A DNA stretch of 9,317 nt from an uncultured Collinsella sp. (lineage in GTDB: Bacteria; Actinomycetota; Coriobacteriia; Coriobacteriales; Coriobacteriaceae). A program made the position numbers and the translations under genes. The notes beneath the pieces are model-generated. The model was not told the DNA's origin and searched no databases. It was given only the letters and a program-made list of their open reading frames with translations. The DNA is taken from NCBI GenBank assembly GCA_902475825.1, contig CABSBA010000049.1, positions 1 through 9,317 on the forward strand. Direction: 5' to 3'. Shown in pieces: positions 1 through 7,668 of this stretch (the first letter of the stretch is position 1; every line of letters begins with the position of its first letter).

Positions 1-1226
1 TCGCGTCGAGCGCTCTCGTGCGAGACGCGTAAAATAAGCCCGGCGAGCATGAGCGACACGATAATCGACGAGCCGCCATAGCTGATAAACGGCAGCGGCT
101 TACCCGTCATAGGAAACACGTTGAGAATACCCAGCGCGTTGATCAAAAACTGCACCGCGAGGATAACCGCAGAGCCCGAAGCCATGAGCGCCCCGCGACG
201 ATCGGCGGCCTGCTCGGCAATTCGAAACGCCGAGTAGATCAGCATCGCAAACACCAAGAAAAACAGCAGCGTCCCCAAAAAGCCAACCTCCTCGCCAACG
301 ATGGCCAGGATGTAGTCGTTGTGTGCCTCGGGCAAATACGAGTACTTCATGGTTGAGTTGCCGATACCGCGGCCGAACAGTCCGCCCGAAGCAAACGCCA
401 TAATGGCGAGCGTTGCCTGATACCCGTCTCCATATTCATCTGCCCAAGGGTTCAAGAGAACCTGAATGCGCACCATACGGTACGGCTCGACGACAAGAGC
501 GATCACGATGATGACGGCGCCAGCAAGAATCGCACCGATAATGAATTTTGGGTCAAGACCGGCAAAGAGCGCCATGCACATGATCGTCAACAGAATAATC
601 AGGATGGTGCCAAAGTCGGGCTGAATAAAAATCAAGACGAGCGATATGCCCAAATATAAGCCCATGCCCTTAAGGAACTCATTGATGTTACCGCCGGGCG
701 AAAACACGCGATCGAGCATGATGGCAGAATAGGCAATGGCAAACGGCTTGAGAAACTCCGATGGCTGAAACTGAATGCCGGCAATGCTCAGCCAACGCGT
801 AGCGCCACGGCTGCCGCTACCAAAGAGGAACACCGCAAACAGCAAGATCATCATAGCGATAAGAGCAAGTTTAAGCGCCCCTTCGCCAAACCAGCTATCG
901 GGTGCAACGCGCGCGATGAACTCGAGGGCAGCAACACCGACGACAGTGAACATAAACTGCCGGAACAAAAAGTAGGTCGCGGAGTCGTTCTCGTGAAGCG
1001 CCTCGACTGAAGATGCCGAGTACACCATAAGCAGGCCAAAACAGACCAGCGAGAACAGGCAGGTCAAAAAGACCAGGCGGGGTCGCATGATACGTGCGGG
1101 GACGCCGGCGATATAACGTTCGCCGATGCCCTGCGTGCGACGACCGGCGCGCGGCGTGCTGCGCTGCGAGGAAGCACGGTCCGAGTCGGGCCTCCTCATA
1201 TTCTGTCGGGGGCTCTCCTCTCTCAC
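1..1226 (-). CDS. ftsW: FtsW, septal peptidoglycan glycosyltransferase (SEDS family), 3' end cut by window edge
   Basis: FtsW is a polytopic membrane protein that polymerises lipid II into glycan strands at the septum, paired with the FtsI transpeptidase. About 408 codons are visible and the frame is still open at base 1. Family motifs seen in order are SGSRGATRWLSI and FQPSEFLKP, then FIQPDFGT, then LPEAHNDYILAIVGEEVGF, then FPMTGKPLPFISYGGSS. The Asp in HND (residue 304 from the GTG) matches the position of the essential SEDS aspartate. The last SEDS motif is present, so probably only a variable cytoplasmic tail is missing. I chose GTG at 1226 because AGGGG lies 6 nt upstream, overlapping the murD stop. 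The ATG at 1199 (nine codons later) is the alternative, but its GAGGAG lies about 15 nt away, which is long. Only 9 nt separate murD from the GTG, so translational coupling is likely. Identity is secure; the exact start is not. Confidence 0.95.
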   Translation of the reverse strand, partial: MREESPRQNMRRPDSDRASSQRSTPRAGRRTQGIGERYIAGVPARIMRPRLVFLTCLFSLVCFGLLMVYSASSVEALHENDSATYFLFRQFMFTVVGVAALEFIARVAPDSWFGEGALKLALIAMMILLFAVFLFGSGSRGATRWLSIAGIQFQPSEFLKPFAIAYSAIMLDRVFSPGGNINEFLKGMGLYLGISLVLIFIQPDFGTILIILLTIMCMALFAGLDPKFIIGAILAGAVIIVIALVVEPYRMVRIQVLLNPWADEYGDGYQATLAIMAFASGGLFGRGIGNSTMKYSYLPEAHNDYILAIVGEEVGFLGTLLFFLVFAMLIYSAFRIAEQAADRRGALMASGSAVILAVQFLINALGILNVFPMTGKPLPFISYGGSSIIVSLMLAGLILRVSHESARR

Positions 1227-1235
1227 CGGCAACCC

Positions 1236-2642
1236 CTATTCCATTTGCGTATTGGACGCAGCGGCAAGCTGGGCCACATAGTCCTTAAACACGCGACCGC
1301 GCTCCTCGTAGCCCGAGAACTCATCGAACGAAGAGCAGGCGGGCGACAGTAAGATCACATCGCCGCGGCTCGAGAGCGAACGGGCAACGTCCACGGCATC
1401 GCGCAGGTCGTCGGCCTGGGCGATATCGACATCACCGTCGACATCCGCCTCGTCCATAGCGGCGGTAAAGCGCTCGCGCGCGTCGCCAAAGCAGACCACC
1501 GAGCGAACGTTATCCATCACAACGCGGGCAAAGGACTCGAGCGGCGTGCCCTTATCGTGACCGCCGAGCAGCAAGATCACATCGTCATCGGGAAACGCCG
1601 TCAGGGCCTTTTCGACCGCATCGGTGTTCGTTGCCTTGGAATCGTTAACATAGCGCACGCCATCGATCTCGCCACAGGGCTCAACGCGGTGCTCCAGCGG
1701 CTGGAACGAGACCAGGCCGCGACACACACCGTCAACATCGGCGCCGACCGTCAGGGCCGCCGTGGCAGCACACAGGGCATTGATTACATTGTGATGGCCC
1801 GAAATCTTAAGCTCGGACGTATCGACGAGCGGGGTCTCGACGCCCTTCAGGCGAACGACCATCTTGCCATCGCGCACAAATGCGGCGTCCTCGCCCGCAG
1901 GCTCGTCAAAAGCAACCTTGCAGATGCGACGGCCCGGAACATAGATGTACTCATCGAACTCGTGGATACCGGCATCCTCGACGTCAACAATCACCAGGTC
2001 ATCGTCGACCATATTCTCGAAGAGCTTAATCTTGGCGAGCGCATAGTTCTTATGGCTCTTATGCCAGCCCAGATGGTCGGGGGTAATGTTGAGCAGCACC
2101 GCCACACGGGGGTGAAGCTCCTGGGTCGTTGCGATCTGATAGCTCGAAAGCTCCGCCACAAACCACTCGTTATGCGCACGGCCATCGATCTCGTTCACCG
2201 GAGGCTCGCCAATGTTGCCGACAGCAACGCTCGCCTCGCCCGCTGCCTTAAGCAGGTAATCGGTCAGTGACGTGGTTGTCGTCTTGCCGTTGGTGCCCGT
2301 AATGGCAATCCAATTTTGGGGAGACAGACGGTAGGCAAACTCGGGCTCACCCATAATCTGGGCAGCGTGATCACGGCCAGCCTTAAAGAATGCCGAGAAC
2401 TCCGAGATGCCCGGACACGTCACGCATACATCAAACGCGCCCTCGACCTGCTCGGTTCCGTAGACAAACGATGCCCCGTGCGCCTCGAGCGAGCGCGTGG
2501 CATCGTTGGGCTCGGACGTGCCGCCACCGTAAACGGTAACGGCACTCACACGCTCGGGATGTGCAAGCGCCCAGCGAGCGACATCAAGACCGGACTTACC
2601 CTGACCCAAAACGAGCAGGCTAAAGACATCAGCAAGAGGCAT
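1236..2642 (-). CDS. murD: MurD, UDP-N-acetylmuramoyl-L-alanine--D-glutamate ligase
   Basis: This cytoplasmic ATP-dependent ligase adds D-glutamate to UDP-MurNAc-L-Ala. The protein has 468 residues, close to the family norm of about 450. Visible in order are an N-terminal Rossmann-like UDP-binding start (LLVLGQGKSGLDVA, residues 9-22), the ATP P-loop ITGTNGKTTT (114-123, Lys120), AELSSYQI (163-170), and NITPDHLGWHKS (185-196) followed by YALAKIKLF, where Lys204 fits the position of the carbamylated lysine. The C-terminal domain has LEHRVEP, VNDSKATN and LSPACSSFDEFSGYEERG, all MurD signatures. The start lies 9 nt after the mraY stop. No strong Shine-Dalgarno is visible there, so expression probably depends on coupling to mraY. 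It stands between mraY and ftsW, the usual dcw order. No key residue appears to be missing. Confidence 0.97.
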   Translation of the reverse strand: MPLADVFSLLVLGQGKSGLDVARWALAHPERVSAVTVYGGGTSEPNDATRSLEAHGASFVYGTEQVEGAFDVCVTCPGISEFSAFFKAGRDHAAQIMGEPEFAYRLSPQNWIAITGTNGKTTTTSLTDYLLKAAGEASVAVGNIGEPPVNEIDGRAHNEWFVAELSSYQIATTQELHPRVAVLLNITPDHLGWHKSHKNYALAKIKLFENMVDDDLVIVDVEDAGIHEFDEYIYVPGRRICKVAFDEPAGEDAAFVRDGKMVVRLKGVETPLVDTSELKISGHHNVINALCAATAALTVGADVDGVCRGLVSFQPLEHRVEPCGEIDGVRYVNDSKATNTDAVEKALTAFPDDDVILLLGGHDKGTPLESFARVVMDNVRSVVCFGDARERFTAAMDEADVDGDVDIAQADDLRDAVDVARSLSSRGDVILLSPACSSFDEFSGYEERGRVFKDYVAQLAAASNTQME

Positions 2643-2651
2643 GAAAGACCA

Positions 2652-3671
2652 CTATCCCAACTGGAAGAACAACGCGAGGCCCAGGGCTCCGAAGGCCGCG
2701 GCGACAATCCAAAAACGGATGACGACCTTGGTCTCGGCCCAGCCCTTCTTTTCGAAATGATGATGAATGGGCGCCATAAGGAAGACGCGCTTGTGCGTAA
2801 AGTGGAAATAGACAACCTGGATCATGACCGACAGGGTCTCGACGATAAACAGACCGCCGATGATGAGGGAAACGACTTCGGTGTTGGTCATGATGGAGGT
2901 GCAGGCAAAAGCGGCACCCAGGGCAAGCGAGCCGGTATCGCCCATAAAGATGCTCGCCGGATAGCAGTTGAACCACAAAAAGCCCAGGCAGGCGCCGGCG
3001 CACGCAGTGCAGAAGATGGACAGGTTCACATCGCCGTGCAAAAACGCCATGGCAGCCATGGCCAGCATGGCGATCATGGAGGTGCCGCCGGCAAGACCGT
3101 CCAAGCCGTCGGTGAGGTTTACGGCGTTGGAAAGGCCCGCGATCATCAGCCAGCAAAAGACAAGGTAGAGCCACGGAAAAGAGAGGCCGCAAATGGTGGT
3201 CGAGAGCACACCAAGGTCGATCGTCAGGCCACCGGGGAAACGAATCTCGGGGGCGACGCCGCACCAGTTGACAGCAAGCACGGTAAAGGTAACGCAGATG
3301 AGGGTAAGGCCAATCATCTTGGCGTGAGGCGTCAGGCCGAGCGAGCGGCCGTGCGTGACAGAAGTCAGGTCGTCGATGAGGCCAAGAACGCCGGTTGCCA
3401 GCGTGGCGAGCAGCACAAGCACGAGCTCGGTGGTGAGCTTTCCCATCAAAAGGCAGGTCAGCGAAACGGCAACCAGGATGATGACGCCACCCATGGTGGG
3501 CGTGCCCTGCTTAATCAGGTGACGCTTGGGGCCATCGGCGCGAACCTGCTGGCCGATGCCCTCGACCTTCAGGAGCTTAATCCACCACGGCATAAGCAGC
3601 ATCGCGATGACGGCGGCGATGCCCAATCCCAAAAATGCCTGGTATGTAGGATACGAAGGATTGCCGAACAT
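2652..3671 (-). CDS. mraY: MraY, phospho-N-acetylmuramoyl-pentapeptide transferase
   Basis: MraY moves phospho-MurNAc-pentapeptide from UDP to undecaprenyl phosphate in the membrane, giving lipid I. The 339-residue length is typical, and about ten hydrophobic segments are evident. Motifs seen are GTPTMGG (56-62), the aspartate pair LIDDL (Asp100-Asp101), RSLGLTPHAK (109-118), NAVNLTDGLDGLAGG (182-196), FMGDTGSLALG (242-252) and the cytoplasmic MAPIHHHFEKKGW (299-311), which contains the conserved histidine triplet. The RSLGLT motif varies slightly from the more common RNLGLT. The ATG starts 3 nt after the murF stop (TAG TCC ATG), so the two genes are almost certainly translationally coupled. 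The purine run GGAAGG upstream lies inside murF, rather far from the start. Its substrate is the product of MurF, encoded just upstream. Confidence 0.98.
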   Translation of the reverse strand: MFGNPSYPTYQAFLGLGIAAVIAMLLMPWWIKLLKVEGIGQQVRADGPKRHLIKQGTPTMGGVIILVAVSLTCLLMGKLTTELVLVLLATLATGVLGLIDDLTSVTHGRSLGLTPHAKMIGLTLICVTFTVLAVNWCGVAPEIRFPGGLTIDLGVLSTTICGLSFPWLYLVFCWLMIAGLSNAVNLTDGLDGLAGGTSMIAMLAMAAMAFLHGDVNLSIFCTACAGACLGFLWFNCYPASIFMGDTGSLALGAAFACTSIMTNTEVVSLIIGGLFIVETLSVMIQVVYFHFTHKRVFLMAPIHHHFEKKGWAETKVVIRFWIVAAAFGALGLALFFQLG

Positions 3672-3674
3672 GGA

Positions 3675-5099
3675 CTAGCACACACCTTCCACAAAGCGAT
3701 CGAGCTCAACGAAGCGTGAGCCCTTGACCAGCACGACATCATGCTGCTCAAGAGCGCCGCCCATACGGTCGAGCACCTGCTGATAGTCGGAGAACACCTG
3801 AATGCGGTCCTCATCCATACCCATCATGCGCGCGGCCTCGGCCATACGCTGGGCAAGCTCACCGCCGACACATGCGAGCATATCGAGCTTCTTGGCCGCC
3901 GCATAGGCGCCCACCAGCTCATGCATGCGAGGAGCCTCGTCGCCCATCTCGCCCATCTCGCCCAGAACCGCCATGCGCGAACCCGTGCACGAAAGCGAAC
4001 ACAGCAGGTCGAGGCCGGCTGCCATCGATTCGGCACTGGCGTTATATGAGTCGTCGATGACGCGAGCGCCGCTCTTGGCGCGCTTGATTTCCTGGCGATG
4101 CCCGGTAATCGTAAGACCCCTAAAGGCGGCATCGATCTGCTCGGGCGTCACGCCAAGACGATAGGCAACCGCCGCGGCCTTGACGGCATTGGGAACGGAC
4201 TGCGCGCCGGGAATGGCAAGCAGTGTGTCGATAGTCTCGCCCAAGCCAAAATCGAGCGTAAAGACCGGGCGTCCCTCGTCATCAATGCGAATGTCGCACG
4301 CACGGACCTCATCGTCGTCCGAGACGCCCGCAAGCATCACGTCGACGCCCGCAGGCGCGGCAAAGGTGTCGCGGATGAACGGAGTAAAGTCGTCCTCACC
4401 ACCCAAAACCAGCAACGGGAGAAGGTCTCCGGCGGCGCACATGCCGCCAACAATCTCGGATTTGGCACGAGCGATATTCTCGCGACTGCCCAGAATACCG
4501 ATATGGGAGGTGCCGATCTTGGTCACAATGGCAAGGTTGGGATTGGCGGACTGAGACATGCGCTCAATCTCGTGGAAATGGTTCATGCCCATCTCGAGCA
4601 CCAGGACCTCGGTATCGGCCGGAGCGGAAAGCACCGTGAGCGGCATGCCGATCAGGTTGTTGAAATTGCCCTTCGTGGCCCAGACGCGATAACGCTTGGC
4701 GAGCACGGCAGCGAGCACGTCCTTGGTCGTCGTCTTGCCAATCGAACCGGTAATGCCGACGACCAGGCAGCCAAGCTCCAAGCGATATACATGCGCCAGG
4801 CGCAGCAAGAACTCCACGGGGTCGTCGGCCAGCAAGATGGCGCATCCCTTGTCCTGCGCCAACGAAACCAGCTCGGCATCGGGCTCGCGCGTCATCACGA
4901 CGGCACCGGCACCCGACTCGATGGCACGGGAGGCAAAATCATTGCCGTCGACCTTTTCGCCGGGAAAGGCGACAAAGATCGTCCCCTCCTCGACCTGACG
5001 CGAGTCGATAACGCACCCGCGGCATACCCGATCGACTTCTTCCGTCACGGTTCGGGCCCCCGTTGAGGCCGCGAGGTTGTTGACGGCGATCTCTATCAT
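3675..5099 (-). CDS. murF: MurF, UDP-MurNAc-tripeptide:D-alanyl-D-alanine ligase
   Basis: MurF attaches the D-Ala-D-Ala dipeptide to UDP-MurNAc-tripeptide, the last cytoplasmic ligation before MraY. The protein has 474 residues. The N-terminal domain has CVIDSRQVEEGTIFVAFPG (29-47). The central ATPase domain has the P-loop GITGSIGKTTTKD (115-127, Lys122), TKGNFNNLIGMPLT (142-155), LEMGMNHFHEI and IGTSHIGILGSRENIARAKSEI, where Lys213 is the expected carbamylated lysine. The C-terminal domain has IDDSYNASAESM, VLGEMGEMGDEAPRMHELVG and VKGSRFVELDRFVE. These features distinguish MurF from MurE, which would have a DNP- or D[DN]P-type substrate motif in the C-terminal domain. AGGGGAG at 5105-5111 sits 5 nt before the ATG, a good Shine-Dalgarno. 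A 125-nt gap separates it from ftsI, where murE would normally sit. It runs 3 nt short of mraY. Confidence 0.96.
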   Translation of the reverse strand: MIEIAVNNLAASTGARTVTEEVDRVCRGCVIDSRQVEEGTIFVAFPGEKVDGNDFASRAIESGAGAVVMTREPDAELVSLAQDKGCAILLADDPVEFLLRLAHVYRLELGCLVVGITGSIGKTTTKDVLAAVLAKRYRVWATKGNFNNLIGMPLTVLSAPADTEVLVLEMGMNHFHEIERMSQSANPNLAIVTKIGTSHIGILGSRENIARAKSEIVGGMCAAGDLLPLLVLGGEDDFTPFIRDTFAAPAGVDVMLAGVSDDDEVRACDIRIDDEGRPVFTLDFGLGETIDTLLAIPGAQSVPNAVKAAAVAYRLGVTPEQIDAAFRGLTITGHRQEIKRAKSGARVIDDSYNASAESMAAGLDLLCSLSCTGSRMAVLGEMGEMGDEAPRMHELVGAYAAAKKLDMLACVGGELAQRMAEAARMMGMDEDRIQVFSDYQQVLDRMGGALEQHDVVLVKGSRFVELDRFVEGVC

Positions 5100-5224
5100 T
5101 GCAGCTCCCCTGTAAACCTAATAATGCTATCGGCGTATTGTATCCCAGTGCCATGCGCGCGTGGTGCAGGGCATGTGAACACCCTTCAGATCAAACGGCA
5201 GACCACGCTCAAGATTGTAACCCC
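5100..5224 (-). other. ftsI-murF intergenic gap (murE absent)
   Basis: This 125-nt gap holds no credible gene. It carries the murF Shine-Dalgarno (5105-5111) and, on the minus strand, TACAAT (5142 to 5137) that could act as a -10 element but has no good -35 at 17-18 bp. A 7-bp inverted repeat, GTGGT-type arms at 5159-5165 and 5202-5208, encloses a smaller AGGG/CCCT pair. No U-tract follows, so it is not an intrinsic terminator. In most dcw clusters murE would sit here. Confidence 0.5.
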
Positions 5225-7090
5225 CTACTTCGTGCGCGGGATTCCCAGCACGTCGAGCGCGTTGGCCATAATGGACTGGAATGGCACCGCGGCGGCATCC
5301 GAGCCGCTCGGCGTTCCATCGAGTGTGATATAGCACAGCACCTTGGGCGATTGTGCCGGCGCAAAGCCCATAAAGGACGACATGTAGTTCTCCTTGAGGT
5401 AACCGCCGTTCTCGTCAGCGCGCTCGGCCGTACCGGTCTTGCCCGCTACGTCATAGCCATCGACCGCACCGCCAACGCCCGTGCCTTCGGACACGACCGT
5501 CTGCATGCACGATGTCACCTGGGCGGCAGCGTCCTCCGAAATCGCACGCTCGCCTTCGCCCCAGTCCTTCTCATCGCCCTTGCTGGACTTATAGAAGTGC
5601 GGCGTCATCATCACGCCGCCGTTCGCGATGCCGCCCACGGCACGTGCGACCTCAATCGGCGAGACGGACAGCGCCTGGCCAAAGCTCATCGAGCCCAGCG
5701 TGGCGCCGTCGTACTGGTCGCGCTCCTTGACGATGCCCAGACTCTCACCCGGAAAATCGACACCGGAGCTATGGCCGATACCCCACTTGTCCACATAGGT
5801 GGCAAAATCATCGGCACCGATCTTGCGTCCCACCAGGACAAAGCCCACATTGGACGAACGACGCATCATCTCGCGCACGTCCATGGTCATGGTGTAGTCG
5901 CGCTTATCGGCGTCGGTAACGGTGTCATCGCCAACCTTAATGCTCGCCGGCACCTCAAACGACGTGCTCGAACGCACGGCGCCCAAGTCGAAGCCGGCAC
6001 CGGCCACGAGCGTCTTAAAGACCGAGCCGGGCTCGTAGGCATCGGTAACCAGGCGCAAGTTCATGTCCTCGGTCTTGGCGTTTTCCAGATCGGTCTGGTC
6101 ATATGTCGGATACGAGCATGCCGCCAGAATCTCGCCCGTCGTGGGATCGGTGACCAGGGCCGAGCCATTCTTGGCCTTGGTCTTTTCGACCGCCTCGGCC
6201 AGGGCGTCCTCGGCGGCACGCTGGATATTGACATCGAGCGTCGTCACGATGTCCACGCCGTCCACCGCGGCAGCCTTCTTATAGGCGCCGCCCGCGATAT
6301 AGCTACCGTCCCTCGCCCGCTCGCGCACCAGCGAACCGTTGGTTCCGGTCAAAAGCTTGTTGTACTGTTTTTCGAGGCCCGTCAGACCGTCGTTGTCCAC
6401 GTTTACCACGCCAAGCACCTGCGATGCCAGGTTGCCGTAGGGGTACACGCGCTTCATGGCCTGTTCAAAGAGCACGCCTGGCAGGTTCTTCTTCTCCAGC
6501 GCCGCGACATCGTCCTCGTCCACCTGGCGTTTGATATACACCCAGGTGCCATCCGACTCAACGAGCTCGCGACAGGTCTTTTTATCGATTCCCGTAGCTT
6601 TGACCAGCGCCGATACCGTCTTGTCAACGTCCTCGATAAGCTGAGGATTCACGGCGATGTTGCGGCATTCGACCGACGACGTCAGCACGTTGCCGTTACG
6701 GTCGTAGATGGTACCGCGCTTGGCATATAGCGTCTGCGCAAGCAAGCGACGTGCATCGGCGCGGTCGCGTAACTTTTCGGCTTCCACAATTTGATAGTCG
6801 GCAAGGCGAAGGACGCCCAAACCCAAGCCAAACCCGATGAAGCCCATGACGGCTTTGCGACGGGGCAGCGGCGTGCCCGTGAGCCATTCGGTCGACGAGC
6901 TCTTGCGCGGTCTGGTGTTATGCATCTGAGGACCACTCGAGCCACGGAGACGCGACGCGGGGTCGTTGCCATAGGACGGCCTCGCGTTGTAAGATGGCCG
7001 ACCCGTTCCTTGATAACCAGAACGTCCCCGCGATGAGGGACGTCCAGAACCGCGACCCCCGTCGGAGCCGCGGCGATAGTCATTTGTCAT
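5225..7090 (-). CDS. ftsI: FtsI-type class B penicillin-binding protein (septal transpeptidase)
   Basis: This septal D,D-transpeptidase cross-links new peptidoglycan and partners with FtsW. It has 621 residues. Residues 1-75 are a cytoplasmic tail rich in Arg, Gly and Ser with repeated GRPSS, GRPSY and ARPSY motifs. One transmembrane segment follows at about 80-97. The dimerisation region opens with KRGTIYDRNGNVL (124-136), the usual class B PBP signature. The transpeptidase domain holds all three catalytic motifs: SVFK (Ser356, Lys359), SSN (412-414) and KTGTAE (551-556). No PASTA domain is present; the protein ends about 30 residues after the last strand. ATG at 7090 lies 17 nt after the ftsL stop, with no strong Shine-Dalgarno, so coupling to ftsL is likely. 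Position, between ftsL and the mur genes, supports FtsI rather than an elongation PBP. Confidence 0.95.
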   Translation of the reverse strand: MTNDYRRGSDGGRGSGRPSSRGRSGYQGTGRPSYNARPSYGNDPASRLRGSSGPQMHNTRPRKSSSTEWLTGTPLPRRKAVMGFIGFGLGLGVLRLADYQIVEAEKLRDRADARRLLAQTLYAKRGTIYDRNGNVLTSSVECRNIAVNPQLIEDVDKTVSALVKATGIDKKTCRELVESDGTWVYIKRQVDEDDVAALEKKNLPGVLFEQAMKRVYPYGNLASQVLGVVNVDNDGLTGLEKQYNKLLTGTNGSLVRERARDGSYIAGGAYKKAAAVDGVDIVTTLDVNIQRAAEDALAEAVEKTKAKNGSALVTDPTTGEILAACSYPTYDQTDLENAKTEDMNLRLVTDAYEPGSVFKTLVAGAGFDLGAVRSSTSFEVPASIKVGDDTVTDADKRDYTMTMDVREMMRRSSNVGFVLVGRKIGADDFATYVDKWGIGHSSGVDFPGESLGIVKERDQYDGATLGSMSFGQALSVSPIEVARAVGGIANGGVMMTPHFYKSSKGDEKDWGEGERAISEDAAAQVTSCMQTVVSEGTGVGGAVDGYDVAGKTGTAERADENGGYLKENYMSSFMGFAPAQSPKVLCYITLDGTPSGSDAAAVPFQSIMANALDVLGIPRTK

Positions 7091-7107
7091 ACTCAGCTAC
7101 CGTCTTG

Positions 7108-7578
7108 TTACTGAGCGGTCGCGGTCGAGCTAGCGCCCGCGGCTGCATCCTGCGAAAAGTCAAGTGTAACGCTCTCGCTGGGCTCCACCATGCCATAAGC
7201 GCCCGCAAGGTCGCGAATGCGCGTGTCGGCACCATAGACCGAATGCATGACCTCCAGGTCGGAGCTCTCATCGGTCGCCTTCTCGAGCGTGTTGGTAAGC
7301 GCGGCGTTGCTGTTGAGCACCTGGGCCGTAACGCCGGCGAGCGCCACACGGGCGACACCGATCGTCATGAAGATGGCCGCAATGATGCAAAACGTTTTAA
7401 GAACGCTCATGAAAACCGGGCTTACCGCCTGGTTTGCCTGACGGCCCGCGCCCGTGTAGACATCAAAGCGCGGCGTGCGCTGCTCGCGGGGAGCAACGGG
7501 AGCCTGCGGTGCCTCACGATAGGCGGGCATGGCGTTCATATCATAGGCGAGTGCTGCGTTTGAGGTGTTGTAGCCCAT
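7108..7578 (-). CDS. ftsL: FtsL-like bitopic division protein
   Basis: FtsL is a small single-pass membrane protein that, with FtsB/DivIC and FtsQ/DivIB, activates the FtsW-FtsI synthase at the septum. This 156-residue protein has a cytoplasmic region of about 53 residues rich in Ala, Pro and Gln, one hydrophobic segment (about residues 55-84), then a short extracytoplasmic stretch with alternating Leu/Val and charged residues that could form a coiled coil (about 85-112). RIRDLAGAYGMVEP (120-133) resembles the conserved end of FtsL proteins, where an Arg-rich helix leads to a GM-x-P turn. The low-complexity tail (Ala, Ser, Thr) is not conserved. FtsL proteins diverge strongly, so the call rests on position between rsmH and ftsI plus topology. 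GGGAGG at 7588-7593 gives a good Shine-Dalgarno 9 nt from the ATG. Confidence 0.83.
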   Translation of the reverse strand: MGYNTSNAALAYDMNAMPAYREAPQAPVAPREQRTPRFDVYTGAGRQANQAVSPVFMSVLKTFCIIAAIFMTIGVARVALAGVTAQVLNSNAALTNTLEKATDESSDLEVMHSVYGADTRIRDLAGAYGMVEPSESVTLDFSQDAAAGASSTATAQ

Positions 7579-7668
7579 GATATGCCGCCTCCCATCCCGA
7601 GTACGTTGGTAGTGTGTTTAAGCTTCGTTTGTGGTACGAGCGGGAGGTCCAATATCGCGCGGTCGCGT
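7579..7668 (-). other. rsmH-ftsL intergenic gap with possible anti-Shine-Dalgarno
   Basis: This 90-nt gap is the second longest between genes in the operon. It contains the ftsL Shine-Dalgarno GGGAGG (7588-7593) and, 48 nt upstream in the RNA, its exact complement CCTCCC (7642-7647). Pairing would hide the ribosome site. No terminator or convincing promoter was seen. Confidence 0.4.

Noticed and set aside
1557..2270. 237-codon open frame on the plus strand opposite murD
   Set aside because: It is fully covered by the MurD coding region, which has intact motifs throughout.
2629..3264. 211-codon minus-strand frame inside mraY
   Set aside because: It is a different frame of the same strand over mraY; the mraY frame carries every family motif.
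2316..3719. 467-codon open frame on the plus strand opposite murD and mraY
   Set aside because: It spans the antisense of two well-supported genes, is low complexity (Gly, His, Lys, Asp, Gln) and has no recognisable domain.
4098..5066. 322-codon open frame on the plus strand opposite murF
   Set aside because: This is the antisense shadow of murF with no motif and no convincing ribosome site.
5159..5208. Inverted repeat in the ftsI-murF gap considered as an intrinsic terminator
   Set aside because: The arms are only 7 bp with a loop of over 30 nt, and no run of U follows in the transcript direction.
5127..5336. 69-codon minus-strand frame across the ftsI-murF gap
   Set aside because: Most of it overlaps the FtsI C-terminus in another frame. 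It has no Shine-Dalgarno and no likeness to MurE, so it is not a remnant of that gene.
5099..6730. 543-codon open frame on the plus strand opposite ftsI
   Set aside because: It is antisense to a gene with all class B PBP motifs. Its translation is rich in His, Arg and Gly with no family resemblance, as expected from the mirror of a high-GC codon pattern.
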